Source of the DNA: JALONO01 sp038209965 | GTDB taxonomy: Bacteria > Bacteroidota > Bacteroidia > Cytophagales > Thermoflexibacteraceae | NCBI GenBank assembly: GCA_038209965.1 | Contig: JBBQXF010000001.1 | Coordinates: 96,919-160,918 of the forward strand | Length of the DNA stretch: 64,000 nucleotides | Reading direction: 5' to 3' | Shown: positions 36,931-46,098 of the stretch, one piece after another | Numbering within the stretch: the stretch's first letter is position 1 | How the letters are laid out: each line of letters begins with the position of its first letter | Made by a program: the position numbers and the translations under genes | Notes under the pieces: generated by a model | Told to the model about the DNA's origin: nothing | The model's database searches: none | What the model saw: only the letters and a program-made list of their open reading frames with translations

Positions 36931-37773
36931 CTAGCCCACGCTGGGCGATTTTTTTTTCCGCCAAAGTGCCCAAGCCAGTAAGCCCAGGCCAACCGCCATG
37001 TAGGGGAGGCTCAGCCACTGCCCCATGTTGAGGGCCATCCCGCGCTCAAATGCGACTTGATCCTCTTTCACAAATTCGACCGCAAAGCGCACCATAAAGA
37101 GCAAAACCAGAAACAGCCCAAAGCGTGCTCCCGGGGCCAGCTGCCATTGCTTGGCGCGGTACACTCCATACACGACAGCGAATACGAGCAGATAACCGAA
37201 CGCCTCATACAGTTGGGCCGGGTGGCGGGGCACTTCGTCCACCCGGGCAAACACGAAGGCCCAAGGCGCCTCGGTGGGCCGCCCCAAGATTTCCGAGTTG
37301 AGCAGGTTGCCCACGCGGATGCAGGCCCCGGCGAGCGGAACCACAATGGCCATCCGATCGAGCAGTCCCAGAAAATCGATGCGTTTCCACTTGGCAAAGG
37401 CATAAATGGCCAAAATGGCTCCCGCCCCTCCGCCATGGCTGGCCAAGCCCCGATAACCGATCCACTCAAAATCGGCCCCGAAAAATGCCCCCTTCCAAGG
37501 CAGGAAGATCTCGGTGGGGTGTTGGGAAAAATACGCCCAGTCGTAGAATAGGCAGTGGCCCAAGCGTGCCCCAATGATGGCCCCCGCGATGATCAGGCCC
37601 AACAGGGTATCAATGCTTTCGGGGGAAATAGTGGGGAAGCCCCGCAGGCGGACAAAGACTTGGTAGGCCAGAAAGAAGCCCAGGCCGAACAAGATCGAGT
37701 AATAGAACAAGGGGAAAGCCCCGACCCGAAATAATTCCGGATCGAGATCCCAGCGGACGAACAGGCTGATCAT
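36931..37773 (-). CDS. lgt: Prolipoprotein diacylglyceryl transferase
   Basis: This 280-residue integral membrane enzyme transfers diacylglycerol from phosphatidylglycerol to the lipobox cysteine of prolipoproteins, the first step of lipoprotein maturation. Lgt hallmarks are GARLGHCLFYDW, the catalytic-region SHGGGAGAI, the signature RVGNLLNSEILGRPTEAPWA, and RHPAQLYEA. Seven or so hydrophobic helices and normal length support the call. It serves the many lipoproteins seen in this window. It is a single gene with its own promoter; on the minus strand TTACTTTG (complement of 37889-37896) is a reasonable -7 box. Confidence 0.96.
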   Translation of the reverse strand: MISLFVRWDLDPELFRVGAFPLFYYSILFGLGFFLAYQVFVRLRGFPTISPESIDTLLGLIIAGAIIGARLGHCLFYDWAYFSQHPTEIFLPWKGAFFGADFEWIGYRGLASHGGGAGAILAIYAFAKWKRIDFLGLLDRMAIVVPLAGACIRVGNLLNSEILGRPTEAPWAFVFARVDEVPRHPAQLYEAFGYLLVFAVVYGVYRAKQWQLAPGARFGLFLVLLFMVRFAVEFVKEDQVAFERGMALNMGQWLSLPYMAVGLGLLAWALWRKKKSPSVG

Positions 37774-37925
37774 AGATCAAATGTAGTCCAAGTTCCCGCT
37801 GATTGAACTGGGATCCAGCCAAAAAGCAACTATCTGCCTCTTTTTTGGTGCTGCCAGCAACTATTTGCAATTTCGGGGCATCTTTACGGCCAAAGTAAAA
37901 CACTTCTTTCACCCACCGATTAACG

Positions 37926-38891
37926 ATGAAAAAATACCTCTTCATTTTAGTGCTCTTTTTGGCGAGTTTCTCAGCCACTGCCCAGCCAGCCACGGTCAAT
38001 GCCGCCAAAAAATTATACGAAGAAAACAAGCCTGCCGATGCAAAGAGGCTGCTCACGCCCATTGCTGATGACAGTAAAGAATACCCGGCCGCCCAGTTCC
38101 TGTTGGGCCGGATCACTTTTGACGAAAAAAAATACGAAGATGCGGCCGATTTTTTTGAACAGGCCATTGATGCCAACGATAAAGTGGCCGAATATCACTA
38201 TTGGCACGGGGCGGCAATGGGCAGCGAGGCCCAAGTTTCAGGCATGATCCGCAAGGGGATTTTGGCCCCCAAGATCAAAACGGCGTTTGAGAAAACCGTG
38301 GCCCTCGATCCCAAACACATGCCGGCCATGGAAGGCTTGGTGCAATATTATTTGCAAGCCCCCAGTATGATGGGCGGCGACAAAGCCAAAGCCCTCGAAA
38401 TGGCCAACAAAATGAAGGCCGTGGACAAAGGACGGGGGCACATGCAGGTAGCCAACGTTTACATGGCCGAAAAGAAAACCGATCTGGCCGAAAAGGAATA
38501 CTTGGAGCTGATCAAACACGACCCCAACAAATGGGACTATCAGGTGGCACTGGGCAATTTTTACCTCGGCACGAAACAAGTCCAACGGGCGGTCGACTTT
38601 TATGAAGCCAAGCTCAAGAAAAATCCAAGTGATATGCCCGCCACCTACCAACTGGGCAAAGTGGCGGCAGTAGCTGGGGTACAACTGGATCGGGGCGAAG
38701 CTTGCTTAAAAGCTTACCTGAAAACGCAACCCGCGAAAGATGCCCCCCAGCCCGCCAATGCTTACCACCGCTTGGGGATGATCTATGAGAAAAAAAACAA
38801 CAAGGCCGAAGCCAAAAAGTGTTATGAGACTGCCCTGAAACTTGATCCAGCAATCGCGGGAGTCAAAGAGTTGTTGGCCAAATTGCAGTAA
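37926..38891 (+). CDS. Exported TPR protein
   Basis: This 321-residue protein has signal peptide MKKYLFILVLFLASFSATAQ followed by tetratricopeptide repeats along the whole length, for example AAQFLLGRITFDEKKYEDAA, WDYQVALGNFYLGTKQVQRA and NAYHRLGMIYEKKNNKAEAK. A YLQAPSMMGGDKAKA segment interrupts the regular repeats. TPR proteins act as periplasmic scaffolds; the binding partner is unknown. It is divergent from lgt and ends at a clear terminator. Confidence 0.85.
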   Translation: MKKYLFILVLFLASFSATAQPATVNAAKKLYEENKPADAKRLLTPIADDSKEYPAAQFLLGRITFDEKKYEDAADFFEQAIDANDKVAEYHYWHGAAMGSEAQVSGMIRKGILAPKIKTAFEKTVALDPKHMPAMEGLVQYYLQAPSMMGGDKAKALEMANKMKAVDKGRGHMQVANVYMAEKKTDLAEKEYLELIKHDPNKWDYQVALGNFYLGTKQVQRAVDFYEAKLKKNPSDMPATYQLGKVAAVAGVQLDRGEACLKAYLKTQPAKDAPQPANAYHRLGMIYEKKNNKAEAKKCYETALKLDPAIAGVKELLAKLQ

Positions 38892-38920
38892 AAAGCAGAT
38901 CCGGTCAATTTATTTTCAAT

Positions 38921-38962
38921 GGCGGGCATTGGCTGGATCGGTCAATGTCCGCCTTGTTTTTT
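38921..38962 (+). terminator. Rho-independent terminator after TPR gene
   Basis: GGCGGGCATTG (38921-38931) and CAATGTCCGCC (38943-38953) form an 11-base stem with one G-U pair, followed by TTGTTTTTT. Confidence 0.75.
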
Positions 38963-39062
38963 GGCGACTGAAAATAAAGGTGGACACCCTCAAAAAGCCT
39001 TCAATTGCTCAATTAAGGTTCCAACTTGCTCAACTTGTTCGTCCGCTTTTGGCTGGCCCACT

Positions 39063-41468
39063 TCAAGCCGCCGGGTGCTTTTCCAACAGCTTTACGGCCC
39101 CGAGGCACAACCGCTGAACGTGGGTTATGGACTCCTCCTTGTCCTTGGGCAAACCATCCACCATCAATTCTTCACCTTGGCTAAGGGCGAGTTTTAGTTG
39201 ATCAAAATGCAACAAGACCAAGTTGGAGGTCAAGTGGTGGCGCATGGCTTGGTACGCGGCCAACTGTCCCGAGCGCAGCGTGGTCGCATATTGCTCGCTA
39301 AACTCGGTTAAAGCAATTAGATTGAGCCGAATAAATTCCTGCGCAAACCGACTGTTCCTTGGGTCTTCGTGGGCCAAAAAGCTCAGATCGATCAATGGGG
39401 CCGATTGCACGGTTGCGATGCTTTCCTTGGGCGGTATATCCCCCACCGATTGGCCCAGGCGGAGGCAGGCTGCAATCGCCGCTTGCAGCTCAGTCGGTTG
39501 AAAGGGTTTGGTCAACACTCCGTCCATGCCCACTTCACGGGTGCGCCGGGCAATCTCGAGCGAGATGTCGGCGGTCAGGACGATGATCGGCAGCCGCGCG
39601 GCCAGATCCTCGGGGCTGGTCCGGATCGCGTGGGCAACCTCAAAACCGTTCATCTCGGGCATATTGAGATCCAGCAATAGGAGGTCGGCTTTTTCCTTGG
39701 CCAAACAAGCCAGTGCCTCCCGGCCATTTAGGGCCAGCGTCACCCGGCCGCCCCATTTTTGTAAGTACTGGGAAATCACCAATTGGTTGACTTGGTTGTC
39801 CTCGGCGACCAAAATGTGCTGGCCGGCCAGCCATTTGGGGCCAAGGCTGGAAATGGGGATGTGCTCAATGGCGGGGGCTTGGCCAATCAAGTACTTGAGG
39901 TTGAACTCAAAAATGGCCCCCCGGCCAGGCTCACTCACTACCTTGATATTGCCACCGTGCAAATTGACCAGCTTTTTGACAATGGCCAAACCAAGGCCCG
40001 TGCCCCCGTACAAGTGGCTGATCTCGATACCCGCCTGGGTGAACCGCTCAAAAATCAATTGTTGCTTTTCGGTCGCAATGCCCATGCCGGTATCTTCCAC
40101 TTGAATCAGCAGATCAATGCAGTCATCGACCAACCCCAAATTTTTGAGGCGGAGGCAAACGTGGCCATACTGGGTAAACTTAACCGCGTTGCCCAGTAGG
40201 TTGGTCAGGATTTGGGACAGTTGGTGGGGATCGCCAATCACCCATTCCGGCAATTCGTCGGCCCCTTCCAGCCGCAGGTCGAGATCTTTTTCGGTGGCCC
40301 GGTGGCGGAACATGCTCAGCACGTTGCCCAGCAAAGCGGTGAGTTGGAACGGTTTTTTTTCCAAGTGGACATTGCCGGCCTCAATCTTGGATAAATCTAA
40401 AATGTTGTTGATGATGGCCAATAGGTTATCGGCCGAAAACTTGATTGTGTCTAATTTTTGCCGCTGCGCACCGGGGAGTTGGTCGTCAAGCAGCAAATTG
40501 GTCATGCCGATCACGGCATTGAGCGGGGTTCGGATCTCGTGGCTCATATTGGACAGGAACTGCGACTTGGTGGCCACCGCCTGCTCGGCTTCTTGCTGGG
40601 CCCGCTGCAATTCCTCCTCCCGCTTGCGGATTTCGGATAGGTCGGTCACAATGGCCACAAACCCAGCCCCAGCCATGCCCTCCACCCGGCTCAATGACAA
40701 TTGGCCCGGGAATTCTTCCTTGGTTGTGCGCTGCATGGTCATTTCCATCCTAAAAACGGGCGGCTCACCGGGGGGGGCATCATGGTAGCCGAGCAGGAAA
40801 CCCGCCACATCTTTGCGATGGATCTTGGCAACCAGATTGACCAAATATTGATAGATAAATTGATTTTCCTTGAGGCGGAACAGTTTCATCCCGGCACTGT
40901 TCATCGACAGGATTTTACCGCTATTGTCAAGGGTGCAAATGGCCTCGGACGCATTTTGGATGATGGACGCGATCTCGCCCCGGCTCCGATCCAACTGCTG
41001 GTTGCTAAGCCGCACTTCTTCCAAACTGGCTTTGAGTTCTTCTTGGTGGTTGCTCAAATCTTCATACACCGACATGACTTGATCCAGTGCTTGGCGGTGT
41101 TGGATTTCCTGTTCTTTTTGCAGTGTAATGTCGCGCCCCTGCAAGCCAGCGATGGTCTCGTTGCCAGACAGGGCCACTATTCGGAGCTCCACCCAACACC
41201 GAACCGCCGAACCAGTCCCCCGCAAGCGAAGTTCGGTGACTTTCTCCTCCCGGTTGCGCATTGCGGCCAAAAATTGCTCGGCCTTGGGTAAATCTTCAAG
41301 GTGGATAGTCCGCAAAAACACTCCAGGTTCTTGGCGTAAATTATCCCAACTTACTTGCCAAAGCTGCTCAAAAGCGGGGTTGACATAGACAAAATTGGCC
41401 TGATCCAAATTGGCCAATAAAAAAGCATCGGGCGAGGCGTTCAGCAAATGGGTCAATAGTTCACTCAT
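39063..41468 (-). CDS. PAS-domain hybrid histidine kinase with receiver and HPt-like domains
   Basis: This cytosolic hybrid kinase of about 801 residues has PAS domains, a HisKA/HATPase core, a receiver and a C-terminal HPt-like helical domain. PAS 1 is near residue 5 (LLNASPDAFLLANLDQANF) and PAS 2 near 175 (ICTLDNSGKILSMNSAGMKL), with a coiled stretch between. HisKA shows MSHEIRTPLNAVIGMTNLLL; HATPase has TNLLGNAVKF, DTGMGIA and GTGLGLAIVKKL. The receiver has VLTLALNGREAL-like lead-in and the phospho-acceptor in LLLLDLNMPEMNG. The last 105 residues are helical with AMRHHLTSNL, where the His pair may be the HPt site. There is no membrane segment. The preferred start is ATG at 41468. Confidence 0.92.
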   Translation of the reverse strand: MSELLTHLLNASPDAFLLANLDQANFVYVNPAFEQLWQVSWDNLRQEPGVFLRTIHLEDLPKAEQFLAAMRNREEKVTELRLRGTGSAVRCWVELRIVALSGNETIAGLQGRDITLQKEQEIQHRQALDQVMSVYEDLSNHQEELKASLEEVRLSNQQLDRSRGEIASIIQNASEAICTLDNSGKILSMNSAGMKLFRLKENQFIYQYLVNLVAKIHRKDVAGFLLGYHDAPPGEPPVFRMEMTMQRTTKEEFPGQLSLSRVEGMAGAGFVAIVTDLSEIRKREEELQRAQQEAEQAVATKSQFLSNMSHEIRTPLNAVIGMTNLLLDDQLPGAQRQKLDTIKFSADNLLAIINNILDLSKIEAGNVHLEKKPFQLTALLGNVLSMFRHRATEKDLDLRLEGADELPEWVIGDPHQLSQILTNLLGNAVKFTQYGHVCLRLKNLGLVDDCIDLLIQVEDTGMGIATEKQQLIFERFTQAGIEISHLYGGTGLGLAIVKKLVNLHGGNIKVVSEPGRGAIFEFNLKYLIGQAPAIEHIPISSLGPKWLAGQHILVAEDNQVNQLVISQYLQKWGGRVTLALNGREALACLAKEKADLLLLDLNMPEMNGFEVAHAIRTSPEDLAARLPIIVLTADISLEIARRTREVGMDGVLTKPFQPTELQAAIAACLRLGQSVGDIPPKESIATVQSAPLIDLSFLAHEDPRNSRFAQEFIRLNLIALTEFSEQYATTLRSGQLAAYQAMRHHLTSNLVLLHFDQLKLALSQGEELMVDGLPKDKEESITHVQRLCLGAVKLLEKHPAA

Positions 41469-41596
41469 AGTGTATTCGTTGATCAAAAAAAATGCCGGCA
41501 ATTTAGGGCTATTGCAACCTAAGATATCGACGTTTTGGCAAAAAAGGGCACAGCATTGGAAAAAAATAATTAGTTTTCCATCTAATTTACAAATGT

Positions 41597-42346
41597 ATGA
41601 AGATTGGGCTTTTTATCCCTTGTTATGTCGATCAATTTTATCCGCAAGTAGCCATTGCCACCCTTGAGCTATTGGAAAAGCTGGGATGTCAGGTCGATTT
41701 CCCCCCGCGACAGACTTGCTGTGGCCAGCCCATGGCCAATTCCGGCTTTGCCCACCTCAATCAGGGAATTGATAGTTTGTTTGTCCAAAATTTTGCCGGT
41801 TATGATTACATCGTGGCCCCGTCGGGCAGTTGTGCGCTCCACATAAAGCAGCACTTGCACGCCGGCGATCCCGGGAGTGTGCACGCGGTTCAAGCAGCCA
41901 GCATCCGGGCCCATATTTTTGAGCTGACCGAATTTTTGACCGATGTGTTACTTGTAAAAACCCTCGGGGCCAAGTTCCCCCACCGAGTGGGGCTGCACCA
42001 AAGCTGCCACGGCCAACGTGGCCTCCACCTGTCACAAATGAGCGAATTGGTTGCCCCTGCGTTTTCCAAGCCCGCCCAACTGCTGGCTTTGGTGGAGGGC
42101 ATCGTGCTCGTCGATCTGGATCGGCTGGACGAATGCTGTGGCTTTGGTGGGACTTTTTGTGTGGCCGAAGAGGCCGTATCGGTCAAAATGGGCAAGGATC
42201 GGGTGGCCGATCACCTGCGCCACGGAGCTGAGTTTATTACCAGTGGCGATATCTCTTGCCTGATGCACCTCGAAGGCATTTTGAACCGTCAAAAAAGCCC
42301 GGTGAAAGTGCGGCACATCGCCGAAATATTGAATGCCAACTGGTAG
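41597..42346 (+). CDS. lutA: LutA-like Cys-rich (Fe-S)-binding oxidoreductase subunit
   Basis: This 249-residue protein has two CCG (cysteine-rich) domains, with QTCCGQPMANSG in the first half and LDECCGFGGTFCV in the second, and starts with the typical MKIGLFIPCYVDQFYPQVA. It matches LutA, which with LutB and LutC oxidises L-lactate; GlcF and heterodisulfide-reductase subunits share the domain. It is separated by about 37 kb from the lutB homologue at 3409-4812, and no lutC gene is nearby. The start ATG at 41597 is preceded by an AT-rich promoter region. Confidence 0.92.
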   Translation: MKIGLFIPCYVDQFYPQVAIATLELLEKLGCQVDFPPRQTCCGQPMANSGFAHLNQGIDSLFVQNFAGYDYIVAPSGSCALHIKQHLHAGDPGSVHAVQAASIRAHIFELTEFLTDVLLVKTLGAKFPHRVGLHQSCHGQRGLHLSQMSELVAPAFSKPAQLLALVEGIVLVDLDRLDECCGFGGTFCVAEEAVSVKMGKDRVADHLRHGAEFITSGDISCLMHLEGILNRQKSPVKVRHIAEILNANW

Positions 42347-42555
42347 TGAAGGTTTAACCAGCCGGGGCATACCAGCTTGGTTTGGCAAATCTCCACCCCA
42401 ATAAAGATCCCAGATTATGGTCAATATTGTGACACCCACAATGGCCATTGGTTGGCTAAATTGGTAATTTTTCTCCCGAGTGGAAACTATTAGCCGATAT
42501 TCTTTGTATTGGCTTGGATAATAGGTCTTTTCTGGCGAATATTACCAACTTAGCC

Positions 42556-42792
42556 ATGAACATCGAAGAAGCTCGGGCTGTGGCCCAAGAACTGCGGCGG
42601 GGAAAAACCCTGTCCATTGATAATTTTGAATCTTGCGAACACAGCGTTTTTGGCTATCATGCCGACTCGCTACAGTATTATATGGAGCGGGTAGATACTT
42701 TGGTGGGTAGTTACCACAAATTGGACTTTTACGATGGCGAATCCGCTTTTCTCAATTTGTTGCAAGACTATGACAAGACGGACCTCGAGTAA
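42556..42792 (+). CDS. Small hypothetical acidic protein
   Basis: This predicted 78-residue protein starts at ATG 42556 (MNIEEARAVAQEL); an in-frame TTG at 42514 would add 14 residues and is less likely. It is acidic, mixed helix, with no signal peptide or recognised domain. The conserved-looking middle (SCEHSVFGYHADSLQYYMER) has one Cys. A strong hairpin lies directly after the stop, which supports it being a real transcript. Confidence 0.55.
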   Translation: MNIEEARAVAQELRRGKTLSIDNFESCEHSVFGYHADSLQYYMERVDTLVGSYHKLDFYDGESAFLNLLQDYDKTDLE

Positions 42793-42793
42793 C

Positions 42794-42828
42794 CCCTGTA
42801 TTTGCCACCGGCCGTGGCAAATACAGGG
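42794..42828 (+). terminator. Perfect 15-base hairpin after small hypothetical gene
   Basis: CCCTGTATTTGCCAC (42794-42808) and its exact complement (42814-42828) flank the loop CGGCC. It begins one base after the stop codon. No strong T tract follows, so it may stabilise the mRNA 3' end or pause polymerase. Confidence 0.7.
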
Positions 42829-42880
42829 TTCTTGCCGTTGATTGGGCCAAAGCGGGCTGGTGGATAAGGGGGTAGGGTAG

Positions 42881-42905
42881 GGGGGTAAAGCCACCCCCTT
42901 TTTTT
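42881..42905 (+). terminator. Second hairpin with T tract
   Basis: GGGGGT (42881-42886) and ACCCCC (42893-42898) form a GC stem followed by seven T (42899-42905), a classic plus-strand terminator. It backs up the hairpin at 42794-42828. Confidence 0.7.
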
Positions 42906-42937
42906 CAGTGACCGTGACCAGTTTTTTCGCCGTTGGC

Positions 42938-43840
42938 TCATTCAATCAAGTTGGAACCAGCCAGTTTCGGGGTTTGCCCACCGCGCAATACCGAGTTGCC
43001 ATTGAAAAGCTGCGTTTGGTCAATCTGGCCGGGCTCCAGCCAGTCACTTTCGTTGAACTGCCCGCTCTGCCCATAGGCGGCCAGCGCATTCTGGTAGCAC
43101 ACCAAGTGCACCTGCGCCTCGGGGATGCCCCGCTCGAGCATGAGCTGGGCCGTTTTGGGCACTGCCAGGGCATCACTCACGCCCCAGTCGGCGGCACTGT
43201 CAATAAAGATCCGCTCGGGGCCATACTGCCGCACCACTTCGACCATCCGTTCGTTGCCCATCTTGGTTTTGGGATAAATGGTGAACGCCGCCCAAAAGCC
43301 CCGATCCAATACCTCGCGCACCGTTTCTTCATTGTTGTGGTCGATCACCACCAGGTGCGGGGGCAAGCCGTGCTCGAGGCACACATCCATGCTGCGCGTG
43401 GTGCCGCGCTTCTTGTCGCGGTGGGGCGTGTGGATCATGACCGGCAAGTTGACCTCTTTGGCCAGTTCCAGTTGTAGGCGAAAATACTTGTCTTCGGCGG
43501 CAGTCTGGTCATCGTAGCCGATCTCGCCGATGGCCACCACTCCCTCTTTGTAAACATAGAGCGGTAGCAGTTCCATTACTTGTTCGGCCAGGGCTTCATT
43601 GTTGGCTTCTTTGGAGTTGAGGCCCATGGTACAGTAGTGGCGGATCCCGAACTGGCTGGCCCGAAACCGCTCCCACCCCACGATGGTGCTGTAATAGTCT
43701 TTGAACGAACCGACTTCGGTACGTGGCTGCCCCAGCCAGAAGGCCGGCTCGATAATGGCCACGATGCCCGCTTGCCGCATGGCCTCGTAGTCGTCGGTAG
43801 TGCGCGAGACCATGTGGATATGAGGATCGATGAAATACAT
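42938..43840 (-). CDS. TatD-family metal-dependent hydrolase, EboB-like
   Basis: This protein of about 300 residues is a TIM-barrel TatD-superfamily hydrolase. Metal ligands appear as DPHIHM, GEIGYDD, MIHTPHRDKK, VIDHNNEE and FIDSAADWG. The segments SRTTDDYEAM, EPAFWLGQPR and GWERFRASQFGI fit the subgroup found with the eboABCDEF cluster, which makes a terpenoid scytonemin-linked product or helps its export, better than the DNA-repair TatD. No other ebo gene is in the window. Start is ATG at 43840 (MYFIDPH); TTG at 43846 would add two residues. The substrate is unknown. Confidence 0.8.
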   Translation of the reverse strand: MYFIDPHIHMVSRTTDDYEAMRQAGIVAIIEPAFWLGQPRTEVGSFKDYYSTIVGWERFRASQFGIRHYCTMGLNSKEANNEALAEQVMELLPLYVYKEGVVAIGEIGYDDQTAAEDKYFRLQLELAKEVNLPVMIHTPHRDKKRGTTRSMDVCLEHGLPPHLVVIDHNNEETVREVLDRGFWAAFTIYPKTKMGNERMVEVVRQYGPERIFIDSAADWGVSDALAVPKTAQLMLERGIPEAQVHLVCYQNALAAYGQSGQFNESDWLEPGQIDQTQLFNGNSVLRGGQTPKLAGSNLIE

Positions 43841-44045
43841 GGGCAATCTGGGTTGAATGAGGGGACAAAGTTAGTCCAAGTTCGATAACTGTGGCCAGCC
43901 CCAATCCCGCTGTTGCCTCTTTTTGCGCAACCAAAGTTTCAGAATTACAAAAAAAAATATACATTTAACCGCGATTAGGGCCGAGCTCTATTTTCAAGAT
44001 CTTGACCTACTATTTCTATTGAAAACTTAACACTTCAAAATTGCC

Positions 44046-44651
44046 ATGCCTACACCCATTGCGACACCCAACACCAAACCACGGCTTGCTTCGAACAAGT
44101 TGCGCGAACTGATCGCCCCATTCGACATTGATCGGGAAAAGCACCCGCTCGTGGTGGTGGGCATCCGGGGCTATTACCTCAACACCCTGGGCAAAAAAGG
44201 GGCGAATGATCGAGAAATCTACGACGATGCCCTGTTTATCGATTCCATCCACGTCACGGCCTCGTTCAATGCCAACACCGACCCTTCTTACGTGCGCAGA
44301 GGCGCAGGCCGGGGCCGGGGCAAAGGGATGGCCAAGTTAAATCCCGGCCACTGGCCAGTGTACATTTTTGGCAAACACAGGGGAAAATACTTGGCCTTGG
44401 TGCAGCGGGTTGGGCCCGTGACCGTCACCCGGGACGGCATTCCTGACTACGAAGACACGGGGATGTTCGGGATCAACATTCACAAGGGGGGAATTACCAC
44501 CACCTCCAGCCTCGGCTGCCAGACCATCCACCCTTTCCAGTGGCGGGAGTTCATCGTAATGGCCAGTGGGCAGGCCAAGCGATTTTTTGGAGCTGACTGG
44601 GACAAAACGCCCATCCCGTACATATTGATCGATGAAACTACCCGACTTTGA
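44046..44651 (+). CDS. Hypothetical protein with L,D-transpeptidase-like Cys motif
   Basis: This 201-residue protein has a C-terminal half ending in GMFGINIHKGG, then TTSSLGCQTIHPFQW: His146 and Cys158 in an S-L-G-C context. That is reminiscent of YkuD (L,D-transpeptidase) and DUF5675-type active sites, in which Cys attacks a peptidoglycan stem peptide. The N-terminal half shows PLVVVGIRGYYLNTLG and a basic RRGAGRGRGKG stretch. No signal peptide is seen. Homologues with the NIHRGG...GCQ pattern occur among phage and phage-like proteins, so a prophage origin is possible, but no phage neighbour is here. Confidence in function is low; the gene itself looks real. Confidence 0.6.
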   Translation: MPTPIATPNTKPRLASNKLRELIAPFDIDREKHPLVVVGIRGYYLNTLGKKGANDREIYDDALFIDSIHVTASFNANTDPSYVRRGAGRGRGKGMAKLNPGHWPVYIFGKHRGKYLALVQRVGPVTVTRDGIPDYEDTGMFGINIHKGGITTTSSLGCQTIHPFQWREFIVMASGQAKRFFGADWDKTPIPYILIDETTRL

Positions 44652-44772
44652 CCAACCCTGGGCCAGCTCGTCCGTAAACTGGGGGAGGGAAGCGGATGGG
44701 CCACGCGGCCTAGATTGACGAACAACCCTAGGGCAATGGACTGATCGGTTACATTTAAGCTAAACGAATGGC

Positions 44773-45804
44773 ATGGCCAAACTACCCAAAACATGGAGCT
44801 TTGCCCCGCTATGGAAAACGATCAGCTATTCGGGGGCCGGGGCCATCACCGATCGCGATTTGCGGAAAAAAATAATCCTCACCAACCGGCTTGGGGTAAT
44901 AAGTGGCTTGCCCATCCTGTTATATGTACCACTGGACTTGACCAAGCCCATTTATTGGGTCGTGATGGTACTTGCCGCCTTATTGAGTGGCCTAGCGGCA
45001 TGGCTCAACCATTTCGGGCACTACAACTTGTCGCGTTTAGCCGTGATCTTGGCCCCCCAAATCGCCACGACCTCCAGTTGCTACCTATTGATGGCCGCCA
45101 CCGATCAGGTGGATTATTTGGCAAAATTTACCATCACCACCACCTTCATCCTTCCGTTGGTCATCATCAGTATCCGTGAACGTATATTGATGGGGCTGGG
45201 GGTGAGCATTGTCCTGGCTAATTATTTTTCCAGCCATTGGGTGGGCACCGCCCTGCTGGCCAACCTCTATCCACCCACTTATCTAAACTTGACGATTTTC
45301 CAATACATTGCGCCCGTTGTCAATTTCAGCATGTTCTTTCTGGGGTTTGCTTATTTGCAGCGGCTCAACCTCGCAGCCGAAGCACACGTGGGTTCCCTGC
45401 TGGGTGAGGCCCAGGCCCTGAATGAGGAAATGAGCCAGATCAATGACTCGCTCACCCAAAACCAGCGCAAGTTGGATCGGATAAATCGGAACTTGACTAA
45501 AATAGTCCGCAAACGCACCAAGGAACTATCCGACCGCAACCGAAAATTGGAAAGCTACGCCCATTTCCTGGCCCACCAAGTGCGGGCTCCGTTGGCCCGG
45601 ATCCTCGGGCTGGTGCTGGTGCTGAAAATGACCGACCACCAAAATTTGGCCGAAGTTTTATTTTGTGTAGAAAAAATAAATGATTCTGCCCTAGAGTTGG
45701 ATCAAATCGTGAGGCAATTCAACCAACAACTAGATGATGATTCGGGCCCCAAAAGACTGCCACCTCCACCACTCGATGCGTTACGCCAACCGATCTCAAA
45801 GTAG
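44773..45804 (+). CDS. Membrane sensor with DHp domain but no ATPase domain
   Basis: This 343-residue protein has six hydrophobic helices (about residues 40-205), a coiled coil (about 215-265), then the histidine-kinase-type DHp segment YAHFLAHQVRAPLARILGL with the phospho-accepting His, and ends about 60 residues later. The ATP-binding domain is absent, and so is any receiver. The last residues are Pro-rich (GPKRLPPPPLDA). Its DHp motif (AHxxRAPLARILGL) is almost the same as that of the propeller sensor at 29228-32185. It may work as a partner of a full kinase or as a phosphoacceptor. Single gene with no adjacent kinase. Confidence 0.85.
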   Translation: MAKLPKTWSFAPLWKTISYSGAGAITDRDLRKKIILTNRLGVISGLPILLYVPLDLTKPIYWVVMVLAALLSGLAAWLNHFGHYNLSRLAVILAPQIATTSSCYLLMAATDQVDYLAKFTITTTFILPLVIISIRERILMGLGVSIVLANYFSSHWVGTALLANLYPPTYLNLTIFQYIAPVVNFSMFFLGFAYLQRLNLAAEAHVGSLLGEAQALNEEMSQINDSLTQNQRKLDRINRNLTKIVRKRTKELSDRNRKLESYAHFLAHQVRAPLARILGLVLVLKMTDHQNLAEVLFCVEKINDSALELDQIVRQFNQQLDDDSGPKRLPPPPLDALRQPISK

Positions 45805-46036
45805 AAAACCACCCGACTGTTCTGTTTTTTGGTTCTCTGACAAATTTTGTGGAAGATGACTATTCAACGTGATTCTGGTAGACAGCAAATTTCATAAGTA
45901 CTTTATAGTGAGCATAATAAGTTAGATTCTATTTTTGTAAACGCGACAGAAGCAATCTGCCCCACAAGAATTGTCAGACAACCTGTTTTTTGTGGAGCTA
46001 AGCTTAATAGGTTAATAAATCGTTACCATTAGGTGG

Positions 46037-46044
46037 TATCTTTG
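46037..46044 (+). promoter_or_regulatory. -7 promoter box of sulfotransferase-like gene
   Basis: TATCTTTG matches the Bacteroidetes -7 consensus TAnnTTTG exactly and lies 55 bases before the ATG at 46099. The preceding 230 bases (45805-46036) are AT-rich and non-coding. Confidence 0.6.
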
Positions 46045-46098
46045 TAAAGTAGGCGGGACCAAACGGACCCCCGCTGATTTTTTCATTGGCGACAACAC

